In this document: positions 1 through 11,039 of the stretch, in pieces
Layout: every line of letters begins with the position of its first letter
Position numbering within the stretch: position 1 is the stretch's first letter
Assembly (NCBI GenBank): GCA_035236585.1
Contig: CP141137.1
Span: forward strand, 12,416,327-12,480,326
Direction: 5' to 3'
DNA: 64,000 nt
DNA from: Warburgia ugandensis
Lineage: Eukaryota > Streptophyta > Magnoliopsida > Canellales > Canellaceae
Made by a program: the position numbers and the translations under genes
The notes under the pieces: model-generated
What the model was told of the DNA's origin: nothing
The model's database searches: none
The model's input: the letters and a program-made list of their open reading frames with translations, nothing else

Positions 1-47
1 GGACCTTGCATATGCGTGAGCTTCATGCACCAGGCTGCCCTTTTAGG
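1..47 (+). mobile_element. Au-like SINE, 3' part cut by window edge
   Basis: The first bases match the 3' third of the tRNA-derived SINE found 15 more times here (shared core 'gggagcttcgtgcacc' with changes, ending in a short T run). The 5' tRNA-like head lies outside the window, so length and target duplication cannot be judged. Confidence 0.75.
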
Positions 48-260
48 AGAGTTATAATTTATTTGATTTTCCCTGAAATGAAAGAGAAATGAATGTGTTA
101 ACTTCTCTCCTAGTTTTTCTACCTTTAGCATTGGGCCAAATGATGAATCAGGTATCAGTAATCATTTAAGTCTGCATCCTAACATGGACTGCTCTCGTGA
201 AAGCGTGAAAGCTTACGTTTAAACTGAATGGGTGATGGATAAGATTGTCTGTTTCAATAT

Positions 261-442
261 AAAAAGGGAAGCCTGGTGCATGAAGCTCCCACGTATGCCA
301 GTTCTGGGAACGGGGTGGACCACAAAGGGTCAATAGTACACAGCCTTACCTGGCATTGCTAGAGGCTGTTTCCACACCTCAAACCCGTGACCTCAAGGTC
401 ACATGATGACAACTCTAGCTTTGCACCAGGGCCCTTTCTGCG
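261..442 (-). mobile_element. Au-like SINE, full length, 11-bp target duplication
   Basis: A complete copy on the minus strand. Read on that strand it has a tRNA-like head with box A-like and box B-like (GGTTT-GAGG type) sequence, a body, and the conserved 'gggagcttcatgcacc' end before a short T run. It is bounded by the 11-bp direct repeat 'tgtttcaatat' (250-260 and 443-453), which is the target-site duplication. It lies in the presumed KDO-8-phosphate synthase intron. Confidence 0.9.
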
Positions 443-1186
443 TGTTTCAATATCTGAAAGAAAAATTTCACGAGACTGAGCTAGATGCTTTATAGTCCAG
501 TTAATCAGTTTTTTCAGAATTCTGTTAGACAAACTTTGAGTTTTGAAGTTCCTGATGTCATGCAATATACTGTTGGAAGGTAGTCCAATGATTTTATTTG
601 TGCTTTTCATTGCCACTTGTTTTAATTTATTCATTGAGAAGGACATGTTAGCCTCATATGCCACTTTTATTCATCGGAATTTGGTGGTGATGATACTCTT
701 TTTAGGAGGGTGAAGCATTTTGTTTTTTCTTCTAAATACAAAAACTTATTTCATCATTTGATAATAATTTTAATTCTAATGTATCTCTCTACTTCCATTC
801 GATTTCTTCTTAGAAGAAGTTGTACCAATTGAAATGCTCGTAGCATTTAAATACAAATTCATTCTAAACTATCTCCAGTTTCTGAAAGGACCGTACATAC
901 AATTTATTAATTTCCGTAGACCTGTATTAATTTGAAAATACTAGCAATTGCCATGTCAATTAAATTGCAGTGTTTTACTCAATAAGCTAAATAGTAAGGT
1001 ACTGTCTGAATCTTTGAGTTCACAACTTGAACTTAGCTTGTGTACTAAATGGAACGAGGATGAGTGACGGTGATAAATTGATGTAGCAATTTCATGTTTC
1101 CACATTCCACACATTGAACTAACACACCACCGTAATAAGTTACCTCTTTGTTGTATGAACTTATATAACAGTTTCCCATTTTGGAA
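443..1186. other. Presumed intron, no feature seen
   Basis: AT-rich DNA upstream of the first visible KDO-8-phosphate synthase exon. I looked for the expected preceding exon (encoding the ITHSLQQPAG-type segment) and did not find it here or elsewhere before 1951. The sequence is therefore probably intron, with earlier exons before the window start. Confidence 0.4.
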
Positions 1187-1493
1187 TAGGAAAAATCATC
1201 ACAAAAAACCTGAACTTGTCTCAGAATTTCAATTAAATGCTTAACTCTGTATTCCAGGTTTAGGCTTGTTTCTTAGGTTCTTGTGTCCTCAGCCGGTCAA
1301 CTGCTAGCGAGATGGTCAAATGCCAGTTAGGCATGACACACAGGCAGGTGGTTAACACCGTTAGTGCTTTTAATGGCACTGGCTGTATTGGAGATACTTT
1401 CACAAGACCAGGGGTCAAATTGAAACCTCACAAAGTTGGGGATTAAATTGAAAATTTGAGACAAGTTCAGGGTTTTTATGATGATTTTTCCTA
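1187..1493. mobile_element. MITE-like element with ~50-bp terminal inverted repeats
   Basis: The left end (from 'taggaaaaatcatcac' at 1187) and the reverse complement of the right end ('taggaaaaatcatcat', ending at 1493) match over about 50 bp with few differences, both continuing into 'cctgaacttgtctca'. The ~200-bp interior has no coding capacity. I could not find a convincing target-site duplication, so the superfamily is open; a non-autonomous Mutator-like element is one possibility. Confidence 0.55.
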
Positions 1494-1950
1494 GTCTATG
1501 AAATATGATTAGCTATTGGGAATAAAGAATGTGTTTAGTTTTTCATTTAAGTGGCAAGTTTGCTAAGACTTATGGCATTCATTATCTTGTCATTCTTTGT
1601 GATTGTGAATAAGAGCAGGTAGTAAAATTTCACCAATTATGGATTTTCAAGGCACTTGAAAGGATGAGGTTACCCGGAAAATGTTTTAATTTCCAATCTT
1701 TTATCTCTTGGGTGTAAATGCAAACAATTCTTTGTTCTGCAGAAGTTCAGTTATTGTCTTGATTGCACTGGTATATTTTCTTCCTAGTGGTACTATTCCA
1801 CATTCGTCTTGTCTTGGTTGTATGCTCTAATCCATATTTGGGAAATATGTCAGTCCATCATGCTGTGAGGCTTTACTACTTAAAATGTGTGGACGTATTG
1901 ATGCTTGCCTCATGTGAAAGAGATCTGATGCTATCTGAATTCTCTATCAG

Positions 1951-4900
1951 CTCGAAGGTGGTGGTGTTGCCAGCGGAGGGTTCCGTGAACTAATACCATG
2001 CATTGCAAGGACATCAGTTGCAGTTGGAGTAGATGGAATCTTCATGGAGGTACAAAACCAGAAATAGTTCTGAAATCTGCTGTTTGTATTCTACTTGAAA
2101 ATAGCTTGCATTCTTAGAATTATTTTTCTGACATCTATTTTCTTCCTTAGCTGTGGTCAAATCCTGTGCTATTTGTAATAATTACACTTTCTGGTCATCC
2201 TATAGTTGCATGGTATGCTACCCTGGTTCTTAGATACTTCAGGCAATAAAACTTTGTTTCTAGATTTTATCCTTTCACGCAACCAACCTCACGTCCCACT
2301 CTCCTACTCCTGTATGGCTGCTTTTACTAAATATTTGAGAATAAATGCAAGAGCCAACAACTAAAAGGGTTATGTGGCACATATACAGGCCCTCTATTTT
2401 CATGCATATATATGACTCCAATATTACAAGCTGCTTCAGGTTATTTAATCATGAAGTGCATCTTCTCAGAACCAAGCATATTGTTCATGCACAGATTAAA
2501 TAATAATAATTTAATTTACAGTACTGTATCAACAATACTATGGAAACAATTCACAAATTCAACTTTCATGGGATCTATAAGAAAAAGCACCTGCATTGCA
2601 AGATGTTTCTGGGATGAAACTCTAAATGAATTTCCAATGTCTGATCTTTAACTGTATAGCTTTATGTTTCTTGAAGTGGACAATTATAATTCAATAAGAT
2701 AATTTTTTTGAATTGTAAAGTATTTATTCAAAACCGGACTGAGGTGATCCAATTTACAACCATTCAGATGTCCTACTAACATCCCAACAGGCCAGAAGAA
2801 AGTCCCCTCAACATGAGCACACTGACAGCAATGAACACAATTATCAATCATCATCATCATCAAGACCTTATCCTGATTAGGGGTCGGTCACATGAATCTT
2901 GTTTCTCCATTCCCCTCTATTAAGTGTCATGGCTTCATTTAGTCCCAAAGTTTTTAAATATTTTCTCACCACTTTTATCCACATTCTTTTGAACCTTCCC
3001 TTTGCCCTTTTAGAACCTTCAACTTGGATCGCCTTACTCCTAACAGGTGTTGTTTTCGGTCTCGATTGGACATGTTCATGCAATCTAAGTCTAATTTCTC
3101 TCTTCTTGTTACCTATTGGTGCTACTCTTAAGTTTCCTCTAATATTTTCATTTCTAATTTTATTCTTTCTTGTCTTGCCACTCATCCATCTCAACATCCG
3201 CATTTTCGCAATGCTCATCCCATGTACATGTTGTTCCTTAACTACCCAACACTGATTCATAGAGCATGGCTGGTCTTATGGCCATCCTATAAAATTTTCC
3301 TTTTAGTTTGAGTGGCACCCACCAATCACACAAAACTCTAGAGGCAAATTTTCATTTGTTCCAACCTGCTTAAATTCACTGGGTAACCTCCCTATCAATC
3401 TCTCCGCTCTCATGAATTATCAATCCCGAGTATCAGAAATGTTCTTTAGGAGGACTTCTTGGTTATCAATATTTACTGGTGCTCCACTCCTTGTTAAAAT
3501 TGCATTTCATATGCTCTGTCTTAGTTCGGCTAATTCTAAATCTTTTAGATTCTAATGCATCTCTCCATAATTCTAGCTTTGTGTTTACGCCCTCCTTTGT
3601 CCTGTCAATTAAAACTATATCATTTACAAATAACATGCACAATGGAATCTCGTTGTGTTGATGCTTTATTCACTCATCCATAACCAACGTGAAAAGGCAT
3701 GGGCCCAATGTCGATCCTTGGTTCAATCTTATATTAATCTTATATTAATAGGAAAATCATTGGTTTCTCTGCTAGTGGTTCTAACATTTGTTATTGCTCC
3801 CTCATACATATCCTTAGTTATGTCTATATACCCTCGTGAAACGCTTTTCTTGCCCAACACCTATCATATTAACTCTCTGGGGACCCTATCATAAGCTTTT
3901 CTAAGTTACTAAAGACCACGTGAAGGTCCTTCCTCCTTTCTCTATATTTCTCTATTAATTGTATAAGTAGGAAAATAGCTTTCATGGTAAACCTCTCAAG
4001 CATGAAACCAAATTGGATCTCCGATATACTCATCTCATGCCAGAGCCTCTTCTCCATCACTCTTTCAAGAAGCTTCAATGACTCATAAGTTTGATCCCTT
4101 GATAATTAGTGCAACTATTATGTCTCATTTATTCTTATAAGTTGGTACAATAGAGATCTTTCTCCATTCATCCGGCATTTTCTTCAATTTTACGATCTTG
4201 TTAAACAACTTTATCAACCAAACCACTCCAATATCTCTCATATACTTCCAAACATCTACTGGTATACCATCCAGCCATAAGGCCTCTCTAATTTCATCTT
4301 TTTCAAAGTCTCTCTGACTTTAGGTATTCTAATCCTACGGTCGTATCTATAATGTCCAGTGTTATTTGGATTTACAATATTTTCAATTCCTATACTCTAA
4401 GGGCAATTGTCATTAGCAATTTTTGAAAGTAACTTTGCCACTTTGGTTTGATCTCGTCAACTTTGACTAGTACCCTTTGATCATCACTTCCAATATACTT
4501 AACGTGGTCTAAGTCCTTACTCTTCTATTCTCTTACTTTTGAGAGTTCAAAAATATCTTTCTCACCTTCTCTTGTTCCTAATCTATTATAGAGATCATTA
4601 TATGCCTTGGGTTTAGCCTCACTTACTACTCTTTTAGCAACCTTTTTAGCATTCTTATATTGTTCAAATATATATTTTTTTAGTTCTTTGCCATGCTTTA
4701 AAGTACACCTATTTCTCTTTAATAACTTTTTGCACTTTTTCACTCCCTCACTAAGTTTCCTTTACTGGTTGCCATTTACCTTTAGATACGCCTAAAAGAT
4801 CTTTTGTCACTTTCTTAATGGACTTGGTCATATTAGTCTAGATGGTGTTTACTTCTGTTTTATTGTTCCATTTTCCTTCTACCATCAACTTATTTGTAAA

Positions 4901-7598
4901 TGATGTTATCTTCTCTCCTTTTAATTTCCATCACTAAGTTTTTGGACACCTATTAAGTTCATTTCCTTTCTTCCATATTTTAATGTAGACATCCATAATC
5001 ATTAACCTATATTGTGAGGGTATCACCTTACAATTCTTACATATTGATCTTTTGGTATTCGTAAGCAAAGAAAGGTCTATTTGGCTTTTATATGATCCAC
5101 TTTTAAAGGTTAGTAAGTGTTCATCCCTCTTCTTAAAGTATGTGTTTGCTATAGCTAGGTTATATCATCATTAAGACCTTATCCCAATTAGGGCCTATAG
5201 CTAGGTTATATGCTAAAGCAAAATTGAGGTAGGCTTCCTCTATCTCATTTCTTTCTCCAATACTATATCCTCCATGTGTCCTATAATATCCTTCCTTTTC
5301 TCTTCTTACATGACCATTAAAGTATGCTCCTATAAATATCCCTTGTGTTGGGGATTTTTTGCATGACTCCTTCCATATCTTCCCAAAACTGTCTCTTGAT
5401 TATATCCTCTAACCCTACTTATGGTGCGTATGCACTTATAATATTTATGATTGTCTCTACTATAATAAGTTTTATTAGTATAGTTCTGTCACATGTTCTT
5501 TTAATGTCTGCAACTTTATCCTTTAATTCTTTATCTATCGTAATCTCTATGCCATTTTTTTCATTGTCCTTTCTTATATACTAGAGCTTATACCTATCAA
5601 TTTCTCTAGTTTTAGGCCCTTTCCACTTAGTTTTTTAGATACAAGTGATGTTCACTCTCCTGCATTTCATTGTATTTACTAACTTAAGACTCTTACATGT
5701 CAATGTGCATATATTCCATGTGGCACTACAAATCTTATTCTCCTGACCTAGCCTATTTACTTGCATACTTCCTGAATGGAGCAGGAACCTATGTATACTT
5801 ACCACTTCTCTTGGGTTCTAAGACAACACATCGCTTCTGAGGGAACGCTCTAGCAGCCCTTGCCTATTTTCCATTGCACTTGGGATCCGATGCAGTGGAT
5901 CACTTCCTGGGGATCGCCTTAGTAGCCCTTGTCCATTTTCCATTGCATCTGAGATCCAATGCAGGGCGTTGCTTATGGGAAATGCCCTAGCATGAGGGAA
6001 TGGCAAAAATCGATTTATGCATGGGGTTTGCCGAGGGTTTTACTTGCCAGCTGGCACTTGAAGCAAAACCCTCCTCCTTTATCCGGGCTTGGGTCTGGGC
6101 AGCGGTGGAGTTGATCAACACAATACAAATAAAAAGAAACTTTCTCTTAAAGCTTCCAAGTACACTTCCTCTCTTGCAAGAGCATCTGCCATGGAGGTAG
6201 TGAATATGTTAGGTCAGAGCTACACCGATCATTTTCTGGTACCTTAGAGTTTATTATCATGAAATGGAATAAGTAGAGCAGGGAAGAAAAAGTAGGCGAC
6301 GTGTTCAGGCTCCTTGAAAGTGATTCAGATCTATAAAATAACTTTGGATAGGCATGTGTCATGTACTTGTATTCCACATCTCCATTTCTCTAACAACCCC
6401 AATTATCCGACATTCAAGGACAGAGACAGAGGCACAAGCCACACACACACAAACTGAAGAGTAACGGAGAAGAAAAAGAAAAAAGAAAAGGAGGAAGACC
6501 ACTCAAGTCCTGGATTTAGAAAAGTGTCCAGAACTTCCGCAGTCAAAATATGACATCAAACTTGGCTCCTCTAGTTTAATCCAGAATGGAAATACGTGGT
6601 AGGTGAGCTTAGTTGTGGGTAGACTTGCCCAGTCTTTTAAGTAGTAACTGCAGTTTTCATTGACTTGGCCAGTCAAAGAAAAGTAGCAAAAAGCAGCTTT
6701 ATGTTGATCCTAAGATTCTGAACAGTACAATCCTTTCTGCATGGAGGACTTCTCCATTGCAGTCTTTTGAACGGCTTTGGGTACATCATTTTGGTGGTGG
6801 ATGAGTTGGTCATGACTAAAAGTGTTCTGAATTATTTTATTTTTTTCTTGAAAATTAGACACCCACACACATGCACTGCTCTGAACACCGGTCACCCAGG
6901 TGAGAAACTCCTCGTGCCACTGCACTAGAAAGCTTTAGTGCAGAGTTTGCCAGTCTTGCCACACAGCTTCTCATGTTGTAATAACCCTTTTCCATCTTCT
7001 TATCATATTGCTTTCCATGTAATGCAACTGGTTCATAGTTGTTTCTTCAAAAAATGACTATGTTTTATTTCCATTTGCTGAGAACTTTAGGAAGCATGAA
7101 AGCCCATTGTCCTTATCAAGGCTTTGGCTCATTTTCACTTCAAATGATTCCTTAAAAGGAATGTTTCTTCTCTTTCATAGACTAATCACTATTTTTTTGA
7201 GTTGTTAGGTGCATGATGATCCTTTAAATGCGCCTGTTGATGGTCCAACACAGTGGGTAAGTTACATTTCCGTAGCAGCAAATATGTATGGAGATTTTCT
7301 GGAAAGGATCATTGACCCTATTGGAAACTTTTAGTTGAGGCAAACAAAATTTTCTTACTAGCAGCAATGTGTTTACAAGTTGTCCTGTTTATTTCCGTAG
7401 CCTCTGCGCTGCTTGGAGGAGCTATTGGAAGAGCTGATAGCAATAGCTGTAAGTTTTTCTTCACGTCTTAAATTGCTTTCACTTTCTCTTCCTTCCTGAC
7501 CATACTGTTGACATTGTTTTTCACTTGCCATCTTGAAGAGGGTCAGTAAGGGGAAAAGGCCAAGGGAAATTGATCTTAGACCATTTGAGGATCATTAG
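1951..7598 (+). CDS. KDSA: KDO-8-phosphate synthase, last four exons
   Basis: 2-dehydro-3-deoxyphosphooctonate aldolase condenses phosphoenolpyruvate with arabinose-5-phosphate to KDO-8-phosphate. In plants this cytosolic step supplies KDO for pectic rhamnogalacturonan II. Four phase-0 exons are readable: 1951-2049 (33 codons, [10 protein letters not shown] then VGVDGIFME), 7209-7256 ([16 protein letters not shown]), 7401-7448 ([16 protein letters not shown]) and 7539-7598 (RVSKGK to DLRPFEDH and TAG). All have AG acceptors and the first three have GT donors (gtaca, gtaag, gtaag). The exon edges match those I recall for plant KDSA genes. The E-x-H of MEVH and the D of PVDGP correspond to metal and substrate residues of the bacterial enzyme. 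No stop or frameshift is seen in these ~65 residues per 195 bases of exon. The upstream ~215 residues lie before the window. The first intron here is 5.2 kb because an RTE LINE inserted. Neighbours are repeats, so there is no co-regulated gene to point to. Confidence 0.88.
2050..2841. other. KDSA intron 5' part
   Basis: Intron sequence between the GT donor at 2050 and the LINE. It is AT-rich. A 79-codon open frame at 2412-2651 has no recognisable protein and is treated as chance. Confidence 0.5.
5166..5194 (-). mobile_element. 29-bp RTE 3'-end insertion nested in the RTE LINE
   Basis: The sequence 'catcattaagaccttatccc' and the next nine bases copy the extreme 3' end of an RTE LINE (compare 2855-2882). 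It is flanked by a perfect 17-bp direct repeat 'ctatagctaggttatat' (5149-5165, 5195-5211). This is the signature of target-primed reverse transcription that stopped after about 30 nt, a severely 5'-truncated insertion into the older LINE. Confidence 0.8.
5824..5970. repeat. ~70-bp tandem duplication in LINE 5' region
   Basis: Two adjacent diverged copies of about 70 bp share 'cttgtccattttccattgca' (second copy; first has 'cttgcctattttccattgca') followed by a '(g)gatcc(g/a)atgcag' segment, with a partial third copy after. They lie in the 5' region of the RTE LINE, upstream of the recognisable endonuclease. A role in the LINE promoter is only a guess. Confidence 0.55.
6125..7208. other. KDSA intron 3' part
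   Basis: Intron sequence from the LINE target duplication to the acceptor (gttgttag) at 7208. It holds a short (AC)n stretch near 6439-6452 and no recognisable gene or element. Confidence 0.5.
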
Positions 7599-7779
7599 GG
7601 ACAACGCTCAAGTAACTTTCATTACTCAGTACTTCATTAGCTGGCTACATATGTATTTGCGTACAAGAATGCAAATGATTATTAGTGTTGTTTGTTTATT
7701 TGTGATTCATGTTTCATAAGATGATGTATGCATTTGTTTTCTAGAGACTAATTTGATATACAACAATTATTTATGGCAA

Positions 7780-7785
7780 AATAAA
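7780..7785 (+). terminator. Possible KDSA polyadenylation signal
   Basis: An AATAAA hexamer 182 bases after the KDSA stop codon, in AT-rich, T-rich surroundings. Position fits a plant near-upstream element, but plant signals are loose, so the true cleavage site is unknown. Confidence 0.35.
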
Positions 7786-8617
7786 TTTTATTCTATCAGA
7801 TCATTGGATTTTTCACTGCTGTCATCATGTTTTGTTTAACTACATTGCTAGACAAGAGATTCCTCTCACCGTTGCATCGCAAAAACTTGTGTAGAACTTA
7901 GAAAAACTTGGATAACCGGGCATGCCATATCAGACCCTACAATATGCCACAGAGCTGGGACAAGTTATATTTGGCAACATGTTTTAACCTGAGAGATTAC
8001 TTCTTTTCTCCCTCTTTACCCTTTATAGTCTACCTCCAGTGCAGGAAACGTGCAAGCTGAAATAGGGAAACAGGAACAAACACCTACCCCCCCACCGATG
8101 ACAAAAAATTTCAAAGTTTGAATGCAAGATATTTTGGAATTGAAGGAAAACTGGAAAAGATCTATTTGTTAGCACCATAAGATTGTGCCAAGGTGGCATC
8201 GATCACAAAAAATTTCAAAGGTTACTCGGTAGAATAAATTGTCCTCGATTGGAATTCCATTATTGCTTATTGCAAAAAGAAAGACAAAGGTAAGCATAAA
8301 TGGATTCTCCCACCTCATGGTAGCTTTATACTTAATTTTCGCGGAGCCTGTTATGGCAATCCGGGTATTTGCGGTTATCAAAGGCTTGCTACGGGATTCC
8401 AATGGCTCGACCATTTTTTACTTTGTATGGCCATTTGGTCATGGCGATGCTGCGGAAGCTGAAATTCATGCAATCTTCGTGGCGTTGAAATATTGAGGGA
8501 GATTCAAAGAACACAATCAATTGGTTGAAGTTCGAAGGTAAAGGGCCTTGGAGATTCTGGCCCTTTATTGACATAATCTAAGCATCTCTGCTACATTCCA
8601 ATGTATCATTCTCACAC

Positions 8618-8802
8618 ATCTTAAAAAGACAGTCTGGTGCACCAAGCTCCCATGTATGCGTAGTCTGGGAAAGGGGCAGACCACAAGGGTCAATAAGATG
8701 CAGCTTTACCTTGCATTTTGCAAGAGGCTTTTTTCATGCCATGAACCTGTAATCTCAAGGTCACACGACGACAACTCTACCATTGCACCAAGGCTCCTCT
8801 TT
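8618..8802 (-). mobile_element. Au-like SINE inserted in the L1 RNase H fragment
   Basis: A full-length minus-strand copy with the 10-bp target duplication 'attctcacac' (8608-8617, 8803-8812). It splits the RNase H reading frame just before the ANSDAD segment, so it is younger than the L1 fragment. Confidence 0.9.
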
Positions 8803-9027
8803 ATTCTCACACGTTCTCAAAAGTGCAAATAGTGACGCTGATATGCTGGCCAGAGAGGGTGTTCTTTTTTAAGAAAAACTAGTTCGATTATCCAAATCAG
8901 GCCCAATTTAGCATAGAGCAGTGTCACTTGATCTCAGAAGGGAATAACGATGGATGGGCGTTAAAGATCTTCTCGATCTTTGACTTTCAATATGTTTCTG
9001 TATTCTCATCGGAAGGCATTTTGATAT

Positions 9028-9208
9028 AGGGGGCAGCCTAGTGCATGTAGTTCCTGGGTATGCGTGGTCCGGGAAGGGGAGACCACAAGGGTTAATAGGA
9101 CGCAGCCTTACTTTGTATTTTGCAGGAGGCTGTTTCCACTCTTTGAACCTGTAACCTTAAGTTCACCTGACGACAACTCTACCGTTGTGCCAAGACTCCC
9201 TTTTGTCA
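9028..9208 (-). mobile_element. Au-like SINE, 16-bp target duplication
   Basis: A full-length minus-strand copy bounded by the perfect 16-bp repeat 'gaaggcattttgatat' (9012-9027, 9209-9224). It sits in the 3' region of the L1 fragment, just before its AATAAA. Confidence 0.92.
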
Positions 9209-9240
9209 GAAGGCATTTTGATATGAGGCAATAAAATTTT

Positions 9241-10298
9241 ATTTACACTTGAGAAAAACAAATAGCATTTCCAAAGGAATCCTTTTGGAACGCACTTCCA
9301 AGTTAGGCCTTGAAAAGGTTATTAGTGTGCTTGAGATTTCTTAGGCCAAGGCCACTTAGATGCTCTACCTGGCAAACTTACTCCGGGTAGATATGGTCTG
9401 GTACAAATTCCCATATGTTTATTTGGCAACAAGTCAGCCAAGCAACTGGCTCACTAGAGTAGGAAATTTACTCTTCTAGACTTACGGACGCGAGCTTGTA
9501 CATTGAAGGATGAGAAAGATTTCTATTCTGACTGTTAAGGTTGCCATATTATTTGAGGAGGAATACTTAGTCCTGCATGCAGCACACAAGTGATATGTCA
9601 TTGTTTTACTATGGTGGGCTGCACCTTTGATTGATCAGACCCGTTTATCTGATTCCTCTAACTCCTTATTTCTTATAGAATGAACATCACCAAGGTTGGA
9701 TAATTTAACATCCAACATATGTGCTTTCAAGATGTTCATTTTGCAGCTAGCCTTAGACATCTACAAAATTATTCAAGAACGAACAGTCTAGGTAGGGATA
9801 CCATCTCTTTACCTTGATAAGGTTATCCACTGTTTGTCATCCCCGTACCAAACAAGCCCACTGAGTGTGAGAAACAAGTTGCTCAACGTGACATGTTGAT
9901 CTCAAAACGCAAAGTACTTGAAAAGGAGAAAGAGAGAGGCTTTGAAACAGACAGTAGGGGGGACGAGGACATCATGTAACCATCCTCCTCCACCCCTTGA
10001 TTGGCACAACAAATAAGGGTACCCTCTGTCTGCTAGCCTGCCTTACCTTTGAGGGGCATGTCTTTCATCGATCTGAGCTGTTGAACTGTGTGGGCCCATT
10101 TTGTACGACATTCAGATAAAAGCATTAGATTAATAATGCTCAATGGCCCTCAAAATTGAGGGCTTAAAGTCTTAAATACGAAAAGCCTAATTTAGTGGAA
10201 ATTTTTGAAGTGAACATGTGTAGCACATTCAGCTTCAATCCATTAAAGTTGGATATCAACCTCGATCTCAGCTATAAGCATAGAAGATATAATGATTG
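9241..10298. other. Intergenic, nothing recognised
   Basis: No gene, RNA or repeat could be supported here. Confidence 0.4.
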
Positions 10299-10307
10299 AA
10301 ACCAGTC

Positions 10308-10486
10308 GTTCAGTCCCCCGGTGTACGAAGCTCTCGCATATGCAAGGTCTAGAGAATGGGCGGACCACAAGAGTCAATAGTGTGCATTCTTAACTTGCAT
10401 TTTGCAAGAGGCTGTTTCCACGCTTTGAACCCATAACCTCAATGTCACACCACAATAACTCTACCCTTGCGCGAAAGCTCCCTTCT
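10308..10486 (-). mobile_element. Au-like SINE, 9-bp target duplication
   Basis: A full-length minus-strand copy flanked by 'aaaccagtc' (10299-10307, 10487-10495). The open frame at 10390-10626 partly overlaps it and is not a gene. Confidence 0.85.
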
Positions 10487-10849
10487 AAACCAGTCCTCCA
10501 GTGAAATGGGAATTTTTTATTTGGGTAGAAAAAAAAAGGAGCTAATCTGATTGGCTGCGGTACTGTCTTTGGCCTAGAAGAATGGCGCCCAACTTGCCTT
10601 TTCTTGGTCGGTTTGAATCCGGACAAGTTCCATTAGTATTTGACTTGAACTAGACCTGATCTTGCTTATGATCTTAGCATTGTGAGCCAGTTTATGCGAG
10701 GTGGCTCTTTGCCTTCATTTTCAAACAAGGGTTCCCAATGATCTCGGTCAATTCAACAAAGAGAAATGTTTCAAGACATGAAGATACTGTAAAACATGAA
10801 GTGCGCACTTCTTACTTTGGGGTCCAGATTTGGCCAGTTCAGATGATGA

Positions 10850-11026
10850 AGGGGAGCTTTGGCACAATGGTAAAAGTTGTCATCATGTGACCTTGAGGTT
10901 ACGGGTTCAAGGTGTAGAAACAGCCTCTAGCAAACATATAAAGTAAGGTTGCATACTATAGGCCCTTGTGGTCCTCCCCTTCTCCAGACCCTGCATAGAC
11001 AGGAGCTTTGTGCACTAGGGTTGCCC
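10850..11026 (+). mobile_element. Au-like SINE with diverged target duplication
   Basis: A full-length plus-strand copy starting 'ggggagctttggcacaatgg', with a box B-like 'gggttcaagg'. The flanks 'gatttggccagttcagatga' and 'gatttggccggttttgatga' look like a ~22-bp target duplication that has since diverged. Confidence 0.88.
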
Positions 11027-11039
11027 TTTGATTTGGCCG

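Larger units (their letters stand above)
2842..6116 (-). mobile_element. RTE-clade LINE, near full length, decayed
   Basis: A non-LTR retrotransposon on the minus strand. Recognisable translated parts, in element order: an endonuclease start near 5750-5640; a stretch resembling the domain linker ([17 protein letters not shown], around 4525-4743); reverse transcriptase ([20 protein letters not shown], around 3869-4078); and the typical RTE C-terminus ([42 protein letters not shown] at 2877-3260). The 3' end is a (TGA)n tail (2846-2862 on the plus strand reads (atc)n), preceded by the conserved 'gataaggtcttga'-type terminus of plant RTE. An 8-bp direct repeat 'aacacaat' flanks it (2834-2841, 6117-6124), so length is about 3.27 kb, normal for RTE. 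Many stops and shifts make it inactive. It sits inside a KDSA intron, antisense to the gene. Confidence 0.85.
8239..9240 (+). mobile_element. L1-type LINE 3' fragment with RNase H (RVT_3) domain
   Basis: Translated pieces match the RNase H-like domain found at the C-terminus of plant L1 LINEs: GLLRDSNGSTIFYFVWPFGH, AEAEIHAIFVALKY, then in another frame IEGDSKNTINWLKFEGKGPW, and ANSDADMLAREGV at 8824-8866. The last stretch holds the conserved AD-x-LA motif. There is at least one frameshift (near 8492) and an in-frame stop (near 8580). An AATAAA lies at 9230. Two SINEs have inserted (8618-8802 within the RNase H coding stretch, 9028-9208 downstream), each with a clear target duplication. A decayed host RNase H-like gene is the alternative. 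Confidence 0.65.

Noticed and set aside
1215-1500. Missing KDSA exon upstream of 1951
   Set aside because: The stretch is the MITE-like inverted repeat; none of its frames matches the expected ITHSLQQPAG segment.
1763-1993. 76-codon plus-strand open frame before KDSA
   Set aside because: It runs across the KDSA splice acceptor in a different frame from the true exon at 1951.
2899-3255. 118-codon plus-strand hydrophobic open frame
   Set aside because: It is the antisense shadow of the RTE LINE C-terminus.
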